The notes under the pieces: generated by a model
Told to the model about the DNA's origin: nothing
Database searches by the model: none
The model's input: the letters and a program-made list of their open reading frames with translations, nothing else
Program-made: the position numbers and the translations under genes
Assembly: GCF_003048675.2 (NCBI RefSeq)
Contig: NZ_CP060707.1
Span: forward strand, 496,001-560,000
Direction of reading: 5' to 3'
Length of the DNA: 64,000 bases
Source: Campylobacter concisus
Lineage (GTDB): Bacteria > Campylobacterota > Campylobacteria > Campylobacterales > Campylobacteraceae
Shown: positions 9,214-17,396 of the stretch, piece after piece
How the letters are laid out: each line of letters starts with the position of its first letter
How positions within the stretch are numbered: the stretch's first letter is position 1

Positions 9214-10482
9214 ATGAAGCAGACTTTTGAGATAGTTGGCGAATTTAAAGAAGGCTTAGCTAGGATCAAGAAATTTGGCAACTATGGTTTTATAAATGAA
9301 GCAGGAGAACAGGTCATTGCGTGCAATTTTAGTGATGTAAGCGACTTTTGTGAAGGGCTGGCCAGGGTTAAAAAATTTGGCAAATTTGGCTTTATAGATA
9401 AGAATGGTGTTCAGGTAATTGAATGTAAATTTGATGATGCAAACGATTTTTGCAATGGCTATGCAAAGGTTAAAGTAAATGGCAAATGGCTTGAGATAGA
9501 TAGTAGCGGAAAAGATCCTAATGTCAGTGAGAGTAGCGAAGAAATTCAAACAGAGATTGGCAATGTTGATGTTATCAAGCTTAAAAAAGATGAATCTGAA
9601 AATAAAGCGGAAATTTCAAAAGACGATGTAGTTATTAGTGATAATAACAAAGTAGAAAAGTCAATAAAAATTGATGATATTAAAAGCTCAACTATGGTTA
9701 AAAATATGGTTGAGATAGATGGAAAATGGCATGAGGTAGGTGCAACTAACAGCGAAGGTAAAATAGAAATTTCAAAAGATGGAAATTTTGTAATAGTTGA
9801 TGAAAATAACAATAAAGTAGAACTCCCAATAAATTTTGCAAGACCTGACGCTCTTAAAGATATGCTATCTAATGGTGAGGTTCAAGAGTGGACCAAGGTT
9901 AGTGTCAATGGAAAGAGTGAGTTTTTTGATAAAGACAACAATAAGATCATTCCATCAAAAGATGGCACATTTGTGATCCGTGATGGAGATAGTAAAATAG
10001 AAATTTCAAAGGATGGCAACGCTGTAATCATTGATGGCAATAACAAAGTAGAAATTCCTCTAAATCCAAGCGATATGAAAGTCTCTAAAGAGAGCTCAAC
10101 TGTCGTTAAAAATATGATTAATATAAATGGCAAATGGCAAGAAATAGATGGCGAGGAAAAATTTGGTCAAAATGATATCAAAGTAGTACCTTTAAAAGAT
10201 GAAGATACTATGATAAAAGATGACAAAAGTAAAAAATCAGAAATTTCAAAAAATGGCAATACTGTTACAGCCAATGAAGCCAATAAAAAAGAAAATTTAT
10301 CACAAGCTAGTAGTAGTGGGAGTTTAAAAAAAGGTTCTGTTAAACACAATGTTAGAGATTGGTTTGAGGAAAAGGAGAAAAAGAGTGAGGGTAAGAAGGA
10401 AGAGTCTTCTGAACATGAGCTTTTGTCTTCAGTAGTTATCTTTATAGTTATAATTTTATTAGTTAGTTTCTTTAAAAGATAG
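9214..10482 (+). CDS. WG-repeat protein with repetitive stalk and C-terminal membrane anchor
   Basis: Unknown function. The first 100 residues hold three WG (KWG)-type repeats, with units such as FKEGLARIKKFGNYGFINEAG and GLARVKKFGKFGFIDKNG, ending in NGKWLEID. About 290 hydrophilic residues follow, built from diverged repeats: EISKDGN-x-VI with NNKVE appears several times, and (S/T)-x-VKNM-x-x-I-x-GKW-x-E appears twice (near 9680-9740 and 10085-10145). The tail is highly charged (KEKKSEGKKEESSEHE), then a single hydrophobic helix (VVIFIVIILLVSF) ends in KR. There is no N-terminal signal, so this looks like a tail-anchored inner-membrane protein with a cytoplasmic repeat stalk. It converges on the next gene with 7 bases between stops. 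Confidence 0.75.
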   Translation: MKQTFEIVGEFKEGLARIKKFGNYGFINEAGEQVIACNFSDVSDFCEGLARVKKFGKFGFIDKNGVQVIECKFDDANDFCNGYAKVKVNGKWLEIDSSGKDPNVSESSEEIQTEIGNVDVIKLKKDESENKAEISKDDVVISDNNKVEKSIKIDDIKSSTMVKNMVEIDGKWHEVGATNSEGKIEISKDGNFVIVDENNNKVELPINFARPDALKDMLSNGEVQEWTKVSVNGKSEFFDKDNNKIIPSKDGTFVIRDGDSKIEISKDGNAVIIDGNNKVEIPLNPSDMKVSKESSTVVKNMININGKWQEIDGEEKFGQNDIKVVPLKDEDTMIKDDKSKKSEISKNGNTVTANEANKKENLSQASSSGSLKKGSVKHNVRDWFEEKEKKSEGKKEESSEHELLSSVVIFIVIILLVSFFKR

Positions 10483-10489
10483 ATCAATT

Positions 10490-11686
10490 TTACCTTATCT
10501 CATACCTTTTTGAAACTACGTGGTAGTAAAAGGCTCCAACGAAAAAGAGGCTTCCCATAAAGGCTGCGATCATCTCCACGCTTAGTCCAAGCTCGTATAA
10601 AAAGCCGATCGCAAATGAGATAAGTGCGCTAAATCCAAGAAAAATCATATCATTATACGCGATCACTCTGCCGTAAAACTCTTTTTGGCAGTTTTGCTGA
10701 AGTAGTGTGTAGGTGTAACTCCAAAGGCTTGACGTGCAAAATCCTGCAAAGATGATGCCAATGAGTGAGAGATAAAAATTTCGCAAAGAGAGCGCCCAGA
10801 TGATGATGCCAAGCCCTTGACCGATGTAGATGTAGATGAGCGTTTTTTTGTTCATAAATTTACTAAGCAAGGCCGGTGCAAACATAAGCGAGATCGACCT
10901 TGAGGCGTTTAGCAGGCCAATAACTAGTGAAGTTGAGAGTAAATTTGCGTATCTATAGTCAGCCAAAAGTGCGATAAACGCGTCATAAGCTGTGATACCA
11001 ACAAAGGCATGCAAAAATATAAGATGCACGATGAGTCTATTTTCTTTTAGGTATTTAAGCCCATTTTTGAGCATTTTTAGAGGTTTTTCTATAAATTCTG
11101 GCTTTAGCTCGTCTAGTTTTAAAAGATATAAAAAGCCAAAACTGCAAAGATAAAGAGCTCCATCAAGCAAAAAGGCGCTTTTGATGCCAAAAAAGTGTAT
11201 ATAAACGCCTGCAAGCCCCATGCCAGCGGTGTATGAGACCGCCCAGATGATCGAGTGGATCTCGTTTGCGAGCTTTAGGCTCTTTTTGCTTAAAATTTTT
11301 GGTAGCACGCTCATCTCTACTTGAAAATACATCCCGCCAACGCCGTTTCTAACGAAAATGATAAGCAAAAGTAGCCATAAAAAATCAAGTGAGTTTATAA
11401 AAAGCAGCATAAAAACGCTTATGGTCTCAACCGCCATCATGATCACAAGCATAGGTTTTGGGCTAAATTTATCCACCAAAATGCCACTAAATGGAGCGAT
11501 GACAACACCTGGGATAAATGCCATCGCCGCACTTAGCGTGAGTGCCCATACAGGAGCGTCAAGCGAGATAAGTAGCGTAAAGATGCCAGTGTGCGAGAAC
11601 CACACACCAAAGTAGCACATGAGCTGGATGGTGCTTAAAAGGCGGAAATTTCTCTCGTCCTTTAAAAGCTTAAGATACTCTTTCAA
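10490..11686 (-). CDS. major facilitator superfamily exporter (EntS-like)
   Basis: Inner-membrane 12-helix MFS transporter of 398 residues. The N-terminal half has the MFS motif A region PFSGILVDKFSPKPMLV between helices 2 and 3. The overall pattern (short N-terminus FRLLSTIQLMCYFG, loop with PKILSKKSLKLANE) resembles the MFS_3/EntS group of siderophore or drug exporters. The start is TTG at 11686, one base after the upstream lipoprotein's stop, with no convincing ribosome-binding site, so expression may depend on reinitiation. The substrate is unknown; the pairing with NlpE-like lipoproteins upstream hints at envelope stress or metal export but does not prove it. Confidence 0.75.
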   Translation of the reverse strand: MKEYLKLLKDERNFRLLSTIQLMCYFGVWFSHTGIFTLLISLDAPVWALTLSAAMAFIPGVVIAPFSGILVDKFSPKPMLVIMMAVETISVFMLLFINSLDFLWLLLLIIFVRNGVGGMYFQVEMSVLPKILSKKSLKLANEIHSIIWAVSYTAGMGLAGVYIHFFGIKSAFLLDGALYLCSFGFLYLLKLDELKPEFIEKPLKMLKNGLKYLKENRLIVHLIFLHAFVGITAYDAFIALLADYRYANLLSTSLVIGLLNASRSISLMFAPALLSKFMNKKTLIYIYIGQGLGIIIWALSLRNFYLSLIGIIFAGFCTSSLWSYTYTLLQQNCQKEFYGRVIAYNDMIFLGFSALISFAIGFLYELGLSVEMIAAFMGSLFFVGAFYYHVVSKRYEIR

Positions 11687-11687
11687 G

Positions 11688-12893
11688 CTACTGGTTCCAC
11701 ATCAGAGTTATCTGCTCTATTTGCGCCTCGTCTGATATCTGGCTTAAGCTTGTTATATCTTGTGCGAGCGGATTTTTAAGCTTTATGAGCATGTCGTGGC
11801 TGTCTATTTTTAGATAGATATTGTTTGCGTCGCTTTGAAATTTAGAGATGACAAGTGCGTTTTTTATATCTTTGAAATTTGATTTTAGGCTAATATTTTC
11901 AGGAGTTTTAAACTCATTTGAGTAAATTTCGATGCTTGTGATGATGCCATTTAGCAATGTGTATTCAAAAATTCTCTCGTTTTTATTTGTGACGATGTAG
12001 CTATTTTCTTTTTTAGTATTGTCTCTTTTTATGTTTTTTGCGCCATAAAATTTCATCACATCAGCATTTGCTGACTCGTTTGTAAGTTTCGCAAAAAAGC
12101 CCTTGCCAAAGAGGCTAGATCTGCCTTTTTCTCTTTTGTAGTGTCCGCTTATGTGAGCATTTTTGCAAATTTTATCGTTTGCGATTACGAAGATGTCGTT
12201 AGCGGTTTTATGCACGCTTAAAGCCACGCCTTTTTCATCCAAAAGGTAAAAAATGCCCTTGTCGTAAAGCAGCTCTGAGTTAAATTTACAAAGTGGCGAG
12301 CCATCTTTTAGCGATGAGTAAAAGCTTATCTTTGCGCCGTTTTTGCTAGGCACAAGCACAAGCTCTAAAAAGCCATTTTTGTCTTTAAATTTAGAAAATC
12401 TAGCAAAAAAACTATCTTTATAAGCCTTATTTACTGGCTCGTAGTTATAAATTTGAGCTAGCACGCCAACTCGCTTATTTTTCTTATCATCAAGCTGAAG
12501 AAGTGAGTTTTTGTTTGGCACAAAGTAGCTTAGTGCGCCACTTTCATCTTTTAGCACGATAGCGCTCTCATCGACATCGAAAGTGCCGCCTTTTTCTACC
12601 AAGGTAGCAGCCTTATCCATCGTAAGCATAGTTTTTGTGTAGGTTTTGTCTTTATTTAGAGTTAAGATAGTCTTTACGCCCTCGCAGTTTGAGCATGGCA
12701 AGGTCGTGTAGTAGCTCGTGTAGATAGAGTTTGAAAGTATTAGTTTTTCTGGTTTTTTGGGTTTTTCGTCTCTAAGAAGTGGTTTTTCTTCTTTTGATTT
12801 TTGTGTTTGCTCTTGGTTTTGTGGCTTTAAATTTTCATTTTTCGCGCAGCCGATGATGAAAAATGAGATAAGTATGGCAAAAAGATATTTCAT
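11688..12893 (-). CDS. NlpE-like lipoprotein, long form
   Basis: Secreted lipoprotein of 401 residues. The signal peptide ends in the lipobox FIIGC. An NlpE N-terminal-type domain follows (about residues 55-140): YTTLPCSNCEGVKTILTL carries the CxxC of the NlpE family, followed by the beta-barrel pattern ending FVPNKNSLLQL. The C-terminal 250 residues are not recognisable beyond a SLFGKGFFAKL segment that may form an OB-like fold. ATG at 12893 is chosen because AAGGAG lies 6 bases before it; an in-frame TTG six bases upstream would leave no spacing. The family is known for copper tolerance and Cpx surface signalling, but Campylobacter lacks a classical Cpx system, so the role here is open. It is paralogous to the next gene. 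Confidence 0.75.
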   Translation of the reverse strand: MKYLFAILISFFIIGCAKNENLKPQNQEQTQKSKEEKPLLRDEKPKKPEKLILSNSIYTSYYTTLPCSNCEGVKTILTLNKDKTYTKTMLTMDKAATLVEKGGTFDVDESAIVLKDESGALSYFVPNKNSLLQLDDKKNKRVGVLAQIYNYEPVNKAYKDSFFARFSKFKDKNGFLELVLVPSKNGAKISFYSSLKDGSPLCKFNSELLYDKGIFYLLDEKGVALSVHKTANDIFVIANDKICKNAHISGHYKREKGRSSLFGKGFFAKLTNESANADVMKFYGAKNIKRDNTKKENSYIVTNKNERIFEYTLLNGIITSIEIYSNEFKTPENISLKSNFKDIKNALVISKFQSDANNIYLKIDSHDMLIKLKNPLAQDITSLSQISDEAQIEQITLMWNQ

Positions 12894-12941
12894 TTGCAAC
12901 TCCTTAAAAATTGCAAAATTATATCATTTTGCCTTTAAAAT

Positions 12942-13370
12942 TTATTTTACGCGTTTAAAGATGTATTTATCTTTTAGCTCGCCAGTGACCTCTTTTTGAT
13001 CCATGTCAAGCATCTTTAGGTTCTCGCCATCGATCTTATAAAAGCTCTTTTCTTTATACTCATCAACGGTTGTGATAACGCCATTTTTGACCGAGTATTT
13101 GCCCTTGCTAACGGCTTTGTAGTTATCTTTTGACTTGTAGTTCATCACACTTTCAAATGTGCCGTCTTTTTTTAGTGTAAGGGTTGAGTCTATGCCCATG
13201 CAGCTAGCACAAGGTAAAAATGCCTTGTAAGTGCCTTCGATGCTGCTTACTGGAGCCATGCAGCTACCTTTTACTTCACATTTGCCTTGTGGAACGCTCG
13301 CGCTTTGGTTTGACGTAGCGCAACCTGCTAATAGTAGAGCCGCACTTAGTGCAAAGATAAAATTTTTCAT
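12942..13370 (-). CDS. NlpE-like lipoprotein, short form
   Basis: Lipoprotein of 142 residues with lipobox LLAGC. It is a single NlpE N-terminal-type domain: TYKAFLPCASCMGIDSTLTL matches the CxxC strand of the longer neighbour, followed by KKDGTFESVMNY and a C-terminal KYIFKRVK. An additional cysteine pair (GKCEVKGSC) precedes the domain and is absent from the longer paralogue. It lies 48 bases upstream of that paralogue on the same strand and probably shares its promoter. The duplication is seen directly; an envelope or copper-related function is inferred from the family. Confidence 0.8.
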   Translation of the reverse strand: MKNFIFALSAALLLAGCATSNQSASVPQGKCEVKGSCMAPVSSIEGTYKAFLPCASCMGIDSTLTLKKDGTFESVMNYKSKDNYKAVSKGKYSVKNGVITTVDEYKEKSFYKIDGENLKMLDMDQKEVTGELKDKYIFKRVK

Positions 13371-13450
13371 GCTGATCCTTTTTGAAAATAAAATTTAAAA
13401 TGTATTATAATACTTAAGAAAATAACAAATTATAAATTAAAGGAGAGAAG

Positions 13451-14365
13451 ATGCAAGTTGAGACATTTGGCGTTTTAGTCGTTGTTTTGGTCATTTTTGC
13501 ATTTTTGTTTTTAAAAGCTGGCATCAAGATCGTATCGCAAGCAGATAACTTGCTGATCGAGCGACTTGGTAAATTTCACAAGGTGCTTGACGGGGGATTT
13601 CACATCATAATCCCATTTGTCGATCAGATAAGAGCTATCATAACTATAAAAGAGCAGCTTGTTGATATCACAAAACAGCAAGTTATCACAAAAGATAATG
13701 TTAATATTAGCGTTGATGGTATCGTCTTTTTAAAGGTATTTGACGCAAAAATGGCGGTTTATAACGTAGATAACTACAAGCGTGCCATTGCAAATTTAGC
13801 CATGACAACGCTTCGTGGCGAGATAGGCGCGATGAATCTTGATGATACGCTAAGCTCTCGTGACCGCCTAAATGCCGCACTTCAAGTAGCCCTTGGCGAC
13901 GCAGCTGGCAACTGGGGCGTAAAGATCATGAGGGTTGAAATTTCTGAAATTTCTGTCCCACTTGGCATCGAAGAGGCGATGAATATGCAGATGAAGGCTG
14001 AGCGTGAAAAGCGCGCGATCGAGCTAAAAGCCTTGGCTGAAAAAGAGGCACTCATCCGCAACGCAGAGGCACTAAAACAAGAAAAAGTGCTTCAAGCAGA
14101 GGCGATAGAGCGTATGGCTGATGCGAAAAAATACGAGCAAATCGCCATCGCAACGGCTCAAAAAGAGGCTATGGATATGATAAATGACAGCATGAGCAAA
14201 AACGCAAATGCGGCTGAATTTTTGCTTGCGCGCGACAGGGTCGGGGCGTTTAGCGAGCTAGCTAAAAATAGCTCAAAAGATAAAATTTTAGTCCCTTATG
14301 AGGCGGCTGAACTCATCGGCTCGCTTAGTGTTTTAAAAAATTTCTTAGCTAAGGATAAGGCGTGA
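13451..14365 (+). CDS. SPFH/Band 7 membrane protein (QmcA/stomatin-like)
   Basis: Membrane-anchored oligomeric scaffold protein of 304 residues. One N-terminal transmembrane segment (about residues 7-24) is followed by the SPFH domain (KIVSQADNLLIERLGKFHKVLDGG ... SVDGIVFLKVFDA ... TTLRGEIGAMNLDDTLSSRD). A long Ala/Glu/Lys coiled coil runs from about 175 to 260 (MKAEREKRAIELKALAEKEA). A ribosome-binding site AAAGGAGAG precedes the ATG. It overlaps the NfeD gene by 4 bases (GTGA), the classic SPFH-NfeD pairing involved in membrane microdomain organisation and protease control. Confidence 0.92.
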   Translation: MQVETFGVLVVVLVIFAFLFLKAGIKIVSQADNLLIERLGKFHKVLDGGFHIIIPFVDQIRAIITIKEQLVDITKQQVITKDNVNISVDGIVFLKVFDAKMAVYNVDNYKRAIANLAMTTLRGEIGAMNLDDTLSSRDRLNAALQVALGDAAGNWGVKIMRVEISEISVPLGIEEAMNMQMKAEREKRAIELKALAEKEALIRNAEALKQEKVLQAEAIERMADAKKYEQIAIATAQKEAMDMINDSMSKNANAAEFLLARDRVGAFSELAKNSSKDKILVPYEAAELIGSLSVLKNFLAKDKA

Positions 14366-14754
14366 TAAGTCCTTTTATAATGATAGCCATAGGCGCGCTC
14401 TTGTGCGTGGCTGAGCTTATGCTATTTTCGTTTTATCTGCTCTTTTTTGGCGTCGCTTTTATCATCGTTGGGGCGATAAATTTTGGTTTTAATTTTGAGT
14501 GGCCATATCAAATTTTAGGTGTTGCAGCACTTGCCATTATCTTGCTTGTGCTCTTAAAAGCGCCGTTAAAGAGTAAATTTATGGCTAAAAAAGAGAGCTT
14601 TAATGAGGAATTTTTAGACGAAGCTGGCGTTGGTGAGATCAGAGAAAATATGGTCTATTTTAAAGGCACTCTTTGGAAGTATGACGGAGCGCTAAAAAAT
14701 GGCGAAAAAGTGCAGGTTTTAGGCACTAAAGGCGACAAAGTTATATTAAAATAA
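14362..14754 (+). CDS. NfeD-like membrane protein
   Basis: Partner of the SPFH protein, 130 residues, GTG start overlapping the upstream stop. Three to four hydrophobic helices occupy residues 3-75. The C-terminal soluble OB-fold typical of NfeD (VGEIRENMVYFKGTLWKYDG ... NGEKVQVLGTKGDKVILK) carries the 'G-x-v-x-v-x-G-x-w-a' type pattern. It is a short NfeD without the N-terminal ClpP-like protease domain. It acts in the inner membrane, probably in complex with the SPFH protein. A symmetrical terminator follows directly. Confidence 0.9.
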   Translation: MISPFIMIAIGALLCVAELMLFSFYLLFFGVAFIIVGAINFGFNFEWPYQILGVAALAIILLVLLKAPLKSKFMAKKESFNEEFLDEAGVGEIRENMVYFKGTLWKYDGALKNGEKVQVLGTKGDKVILK

Positions 14755-14774
14755 AGTGCCATTTGGCACTTTAT
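14751..14774. terminator. bidirectional terminator between nfeD and the Cys/His lipoprotein
   Basis: ATAAAGTGCC-ATTT-GGCACTTTAT is a perfect 10-bp inverted repeat. It has A-rich sequence on the left and T-rich sequence (CTATTTT) on the right, serving both convergent genes. Confidence 0.85.
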
Positions 14775-14987
14775 CTATTTTGCGTGAACTGGGCAGCCTG
14801 CTGGCATTTGCTCATGCATCGCACCTTGCATGCCGTGATGTTGGCAGCTTGGCATATTTTCTTGCATCATTTTTTGATGATGAGCACATCCACAACTTGC
14901 TCCTTGAGGCCCAGCTGGCTTTGGCTCATTTTTAGCACAACCAACTAAAAATAGCCCGCAGATAACGGCAAATATCACCTTTTTCAT
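14775..14987 (-). CDS. small Cys/His/Met-rich lipoprotein
   Basis: Lipoprotein of 70 residues. The start is set at 14987 because AAAGGAG precedes it by 6 bases; a longer frame to 15014 lacks a site. The lipobox is LVGC. The mature part of about 50 residues contains five Cys (including the lipidated one), six His and six Met, in clusters such as SCGCAHHQKMM, SCQHHGMQ and MHEQMPAGCPVH. This composition suggests binding of soft metals such as copper at the membrane surface. It faces the SPFH/NfeD pair across a shared terminator and lies near the NlpE-like lipoproteins. No named family is recognised. Confidence 0.8.
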   Translation of the reverse strand: MKKVIFAVICGLFLVGCAKNEPKPAGPQGASCGCAHHQKMMQENMPSCQHHGMQGAMHEQMPAGCPVHAK

Positions 14988-15119
14988 AACTCGCTCCTTT
15001 AAAGAATTTCTCACATTTTAGCCTTTAAAAATTAATTTTTCATAACGCCTGATTTATCATATTTAAAAGCATTTTTGGCTAAACTCTCGCCCAAAAATAA
15101 GCAAAATAAAAGGTTAAAT

Positions 15120-16166
15120 TTGAAAAGACTTAGTGTAAATGAAGCCATCGATCTTATAGAAAATGCACCGCTTTACGAGCTTGGCAAGATGGCGCTAGCT
15201 AGAAAAAAAGAGCTTCATCCAGATAATATAACGACCTTCATCGTAGATCGCAACATCAACTATACAAATGTCTGCTGGGTGGATTGTAAATTTTGCGCAT
15301 TTTACCGCCACGCAAAAGAAGAGGACGCTTATGTGCTAAGTTTTGAGGAGATCGGCAAGAAGATCGAGGAGCTAATCGCCATTGGCGGCACGCAAATTTT
15401 ATTTCAAGGTGGCGTTCATCCAAAGCTAAAGATCGAGTGGTACGAGGAGCTTGTCGCCTACATCAGCAAGCACTATCCAAGCATCACGATACATGGTTTT
15501 TCTGCCGTTGAGATCGACTACATCGCAAGAGTTTCAAAAATTTCTACAAAAGAGGTCTTAAGACGCCTAAACGAAAAGGGCTTATACTCGATGCCAGGGG
15601 CTGGAGCGGAGATCTTAAGCGACAGAGTGCGTGACATCATCGCCCCTAAAAAGTGTGACACCGCAGACTGGCTTCGCATACACAAAGAGGCGCACGAGCT
15701 TGGCATGAAAACGACTGCGACGATGATGTTTGGCACGGTTGAGAGCACTCGTGAGATCGTGGAACACTGGGAGCATATCAGAAATTTACAAGATGAAACG
15801 GCTGGATTTAGGGCATTTATACTTTGGAGCTTTCAAGGGCTAAATACAAAGCTCATGCAAGAATTCCCAGAGATCAAAAAGCAAAGCTCAAACGTCTATC
15901 TAAGGCTTCTTGCAGTCTCAAGGCTCTTTTTGGATAACTTTAAAAATATCCAAAGCAGCTGGGTCACGCAGGGCAGCTACGTAGGCCAGCTAGCGCTTCT
16001 TTTTGGTGCAAACGACCTTGGTAGCACGATGATGGAAGAAAACGTCGTAAAGGCCGCAGGAGCAAGCTTTAGGATGAATCAAGACCAGATGATCGAGCTT
16101 ATAAAAGATGTCGGAGAAATTCCAGCTAAGCGCAACACAAACTACGATATTTTGGAGAAATTTTAG
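15120..16166 (+). CDS. mqnC: cyclic dehypoxanthine futalosine synthase (radical SAM)
   Basis: Third enzyme of the futalosine pathway to menaquinone: it cyclises dehypoxanthine futalosine using a SAM radical. The cluster motif C-x3-C-x2-C is seen in VCWVDCKFCAFYR. FQGGVHPKLKIEWYEEL, HGFSAVEID and MPGAGAEILSDRVRDIIAP are typical of MqnC/MqnE-type enzymes, and the overall pattern fits MqnC better than MqnE. I start at TTG 15120 (LKRLSVNEA), preceded by AAAAGG; the in-frame extension to 15075 has no ribosome-binding site. 348 residues is normal. The stop abuts the next gene's ATG. The pathway supplies the quinone pool used by the quinol NO reductase and HaoC in this window. Confidence 0.92.
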   Translation: MKRLSVNEAIDLIENAPLYELGKMALARKKELHPDNITTFIVDRNINYTNVCWVDCKFCAFYRHAKEEDAYVLSFEEIGKKIEELIAIGGTQILFQGGVHPKLKIEWYEELVAYISKHYPSITIHGFSAVEIDYIARVSKISTKEVLRRLNEKGLYSMPGAGAEILSDRVRDIIAPKKCDTADWLRIHKEAHELGMKTTATMMFGTVESTREIVEHWEHIRNLQDETAGFRAFILWSFQGLNTKLMQEFPEIKKQSSNVYLRLLAVSRLFLDNFKNIQSSWVTQGSYVGQLALLFGANDLGSTMMEENVVKAAGASFRMNQDQMIELIKDVGEIPAKRNTNYDILEKF

Positions 16167-17396
16167 ATGAAAATTTTAGATATCAATGTAAAAAATGTAA
16201 AAATTCCAGTCGTTTTTGAAAGCTCAAAAGCGATGCCAGTAGTGAGCCTAAAACTAGTTTTCAAAGCAGCTGGTAGTTCGCAAAATGGCAAGCTAGCAGG
16301 CCTTGCAAGACTAAGTGCAAATTTGCTAAACGAGGGCGATATGAAGCTAGGCTCGGCTAAATTTGCTAAAGAGCTTGAAGTGCGGGCTATTAGCCTAAAC
16401 GCAAGCTGCGGCTTTGAGACATTTTGCATCGATCTAAACTGCCTAAAAGAGCACTTTGTCTTTGCGTGTGGCAAGCTAAAAGAGCTTATAAGCGCTCCAA
16501 ATTTAACTGATGAAATTCTAAATAGGTGCAAAACCGTCACACTTGGCGAGATCGCAGCAAATGAAAACGACTTTGACTACGTGGCAAGGCAGGGACTCTT
16601 TGAGCTTTTATATCCAAAAAGCGTGCTTGCACAGCCTAGTATCGGCACTAAAAAGAGCATAAAAGCGATCACGCTTGAAGATGTGAGGAAATTTTTAAAC
16701 GAGCATTTAGACCTTTCAAATTTGCTTTGCGTGCTTGGTGGCGACATCGACGAGAAGCAGACAAAAGAGCTTGCAAGTGTTTTAGAGATACTAAAACCTG
16801 GCAAGGAGCGAAAGCTAGAGCGCTTTAGCCCAAGCAACAAGTGCGAAAGTAGCGAGATCATAAGGCAAAGCGAGCAGGCATACATCTATTTTGGCGCGCC
16901 GTTTAATGTAAAACCTGAAGAAAAATACAAGGCGGCAGTGGCGACATTTATTTTAGGCGAGGGTGGCTTTGGCTCGAGGCTCATGGAGGAGATCCGCGTA
17001 AAAAGAGGGCTTGCATACAGCGCCTACGCTAGAAATTTGCTAAATCTCTCTTACAGCCAGCTTTACGGCTACATGCAGACAAAAAATGAGAAAAAAGACG
17101 AGGCGATCGCCGTTATAAAAGAGGAAATTTTAAAATTTAGCAAAAAAGGCGTTAGCAAGGCCGAGCTTGAGCAGGCGAAGAAATTTTTACTTGGCTCGTT
17201 GCCTCTTAGACTTGAGACGCTTTTTAAACGCCTTGACATCGCGCAAGGCGAGTTTTACGAATATGGCGAGCTTGGGGCATTTTTAAAGGACCTTGATAAA
17301 ATTTCAAGCCTTTCGCTAAACGAGCTAAATAGCTTCATAAAAGCCCACGCAGAGATAAATGAGCTAAGTTTTTGTGTCCTAAAAAATGAAATTTGA
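16167..17396 (+). CDS. M16-family peptidase-like protein without the zinc motif
   Basis: 409-residue protein with the two-domain M16 (insulinase/PqqL/MPP) pattern: an N-terminal start MPVVSLKLVFKAAGSSQNGKLAGLARLSANLLNEG and a C-terminal half with GGFGSRLMEEIRVKRGLAYSAYA, the well-conserved R/Y element of M16 proteins. The HxxEH zinc site that should follow 'GLAH' is absent; the corresponding residues read GLARLSANLL. It may therefore be a non-catalytic partner, like the MPP alpha subunit, or act in a complex. It directly follows mqnC (ATG one base after the TAG) and overlaps recG by 11 bases. No signal peptide is seen, so it is probably cytoplasmic. Confidence 0.8.
   Translation: MKILDINVKNVKIPVVFESSKAMPVVSLKLVFKAAGSSQNGKLAGLARLSANLLNEGDMKLGSAKFAKELEVRAISLNASCGFETFCIDLNCLKEHFVFACGKLKELISAPNLTDEILNRCKTVTLGEIAANENDFDYVARQGLFELLYPKSVLAQPSIGTKKSIKAITLEDVRKFLNEHLDLSNLLCVLGGDIDEKQTKELASVLEILKPGKERKLERFSPSNKCESSEIIRQSEQAYIYFGAPFNVKPEEKYKAAVATFILGEGGFGSRLMEEIRVKRGLAYSAYARNLLNLSYSQLYGYMQTKNEKKDEAIAVIKEEILKFSKKGVSKAELEQAKKFLLGSLPLRLETLFKRLDIAQGEFYEYGELGAFLKDLDKISSLSLNELNSFIKAHAEINELSFCVLKNEI

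Noticed and set aside
15075-15119. Upstream TTG start for mqnC
   Set aside because: No ribosome-binding site and Lys/Asn-rich residues outside the family; TTG 15120 has AAAAGG at suitable spacing.
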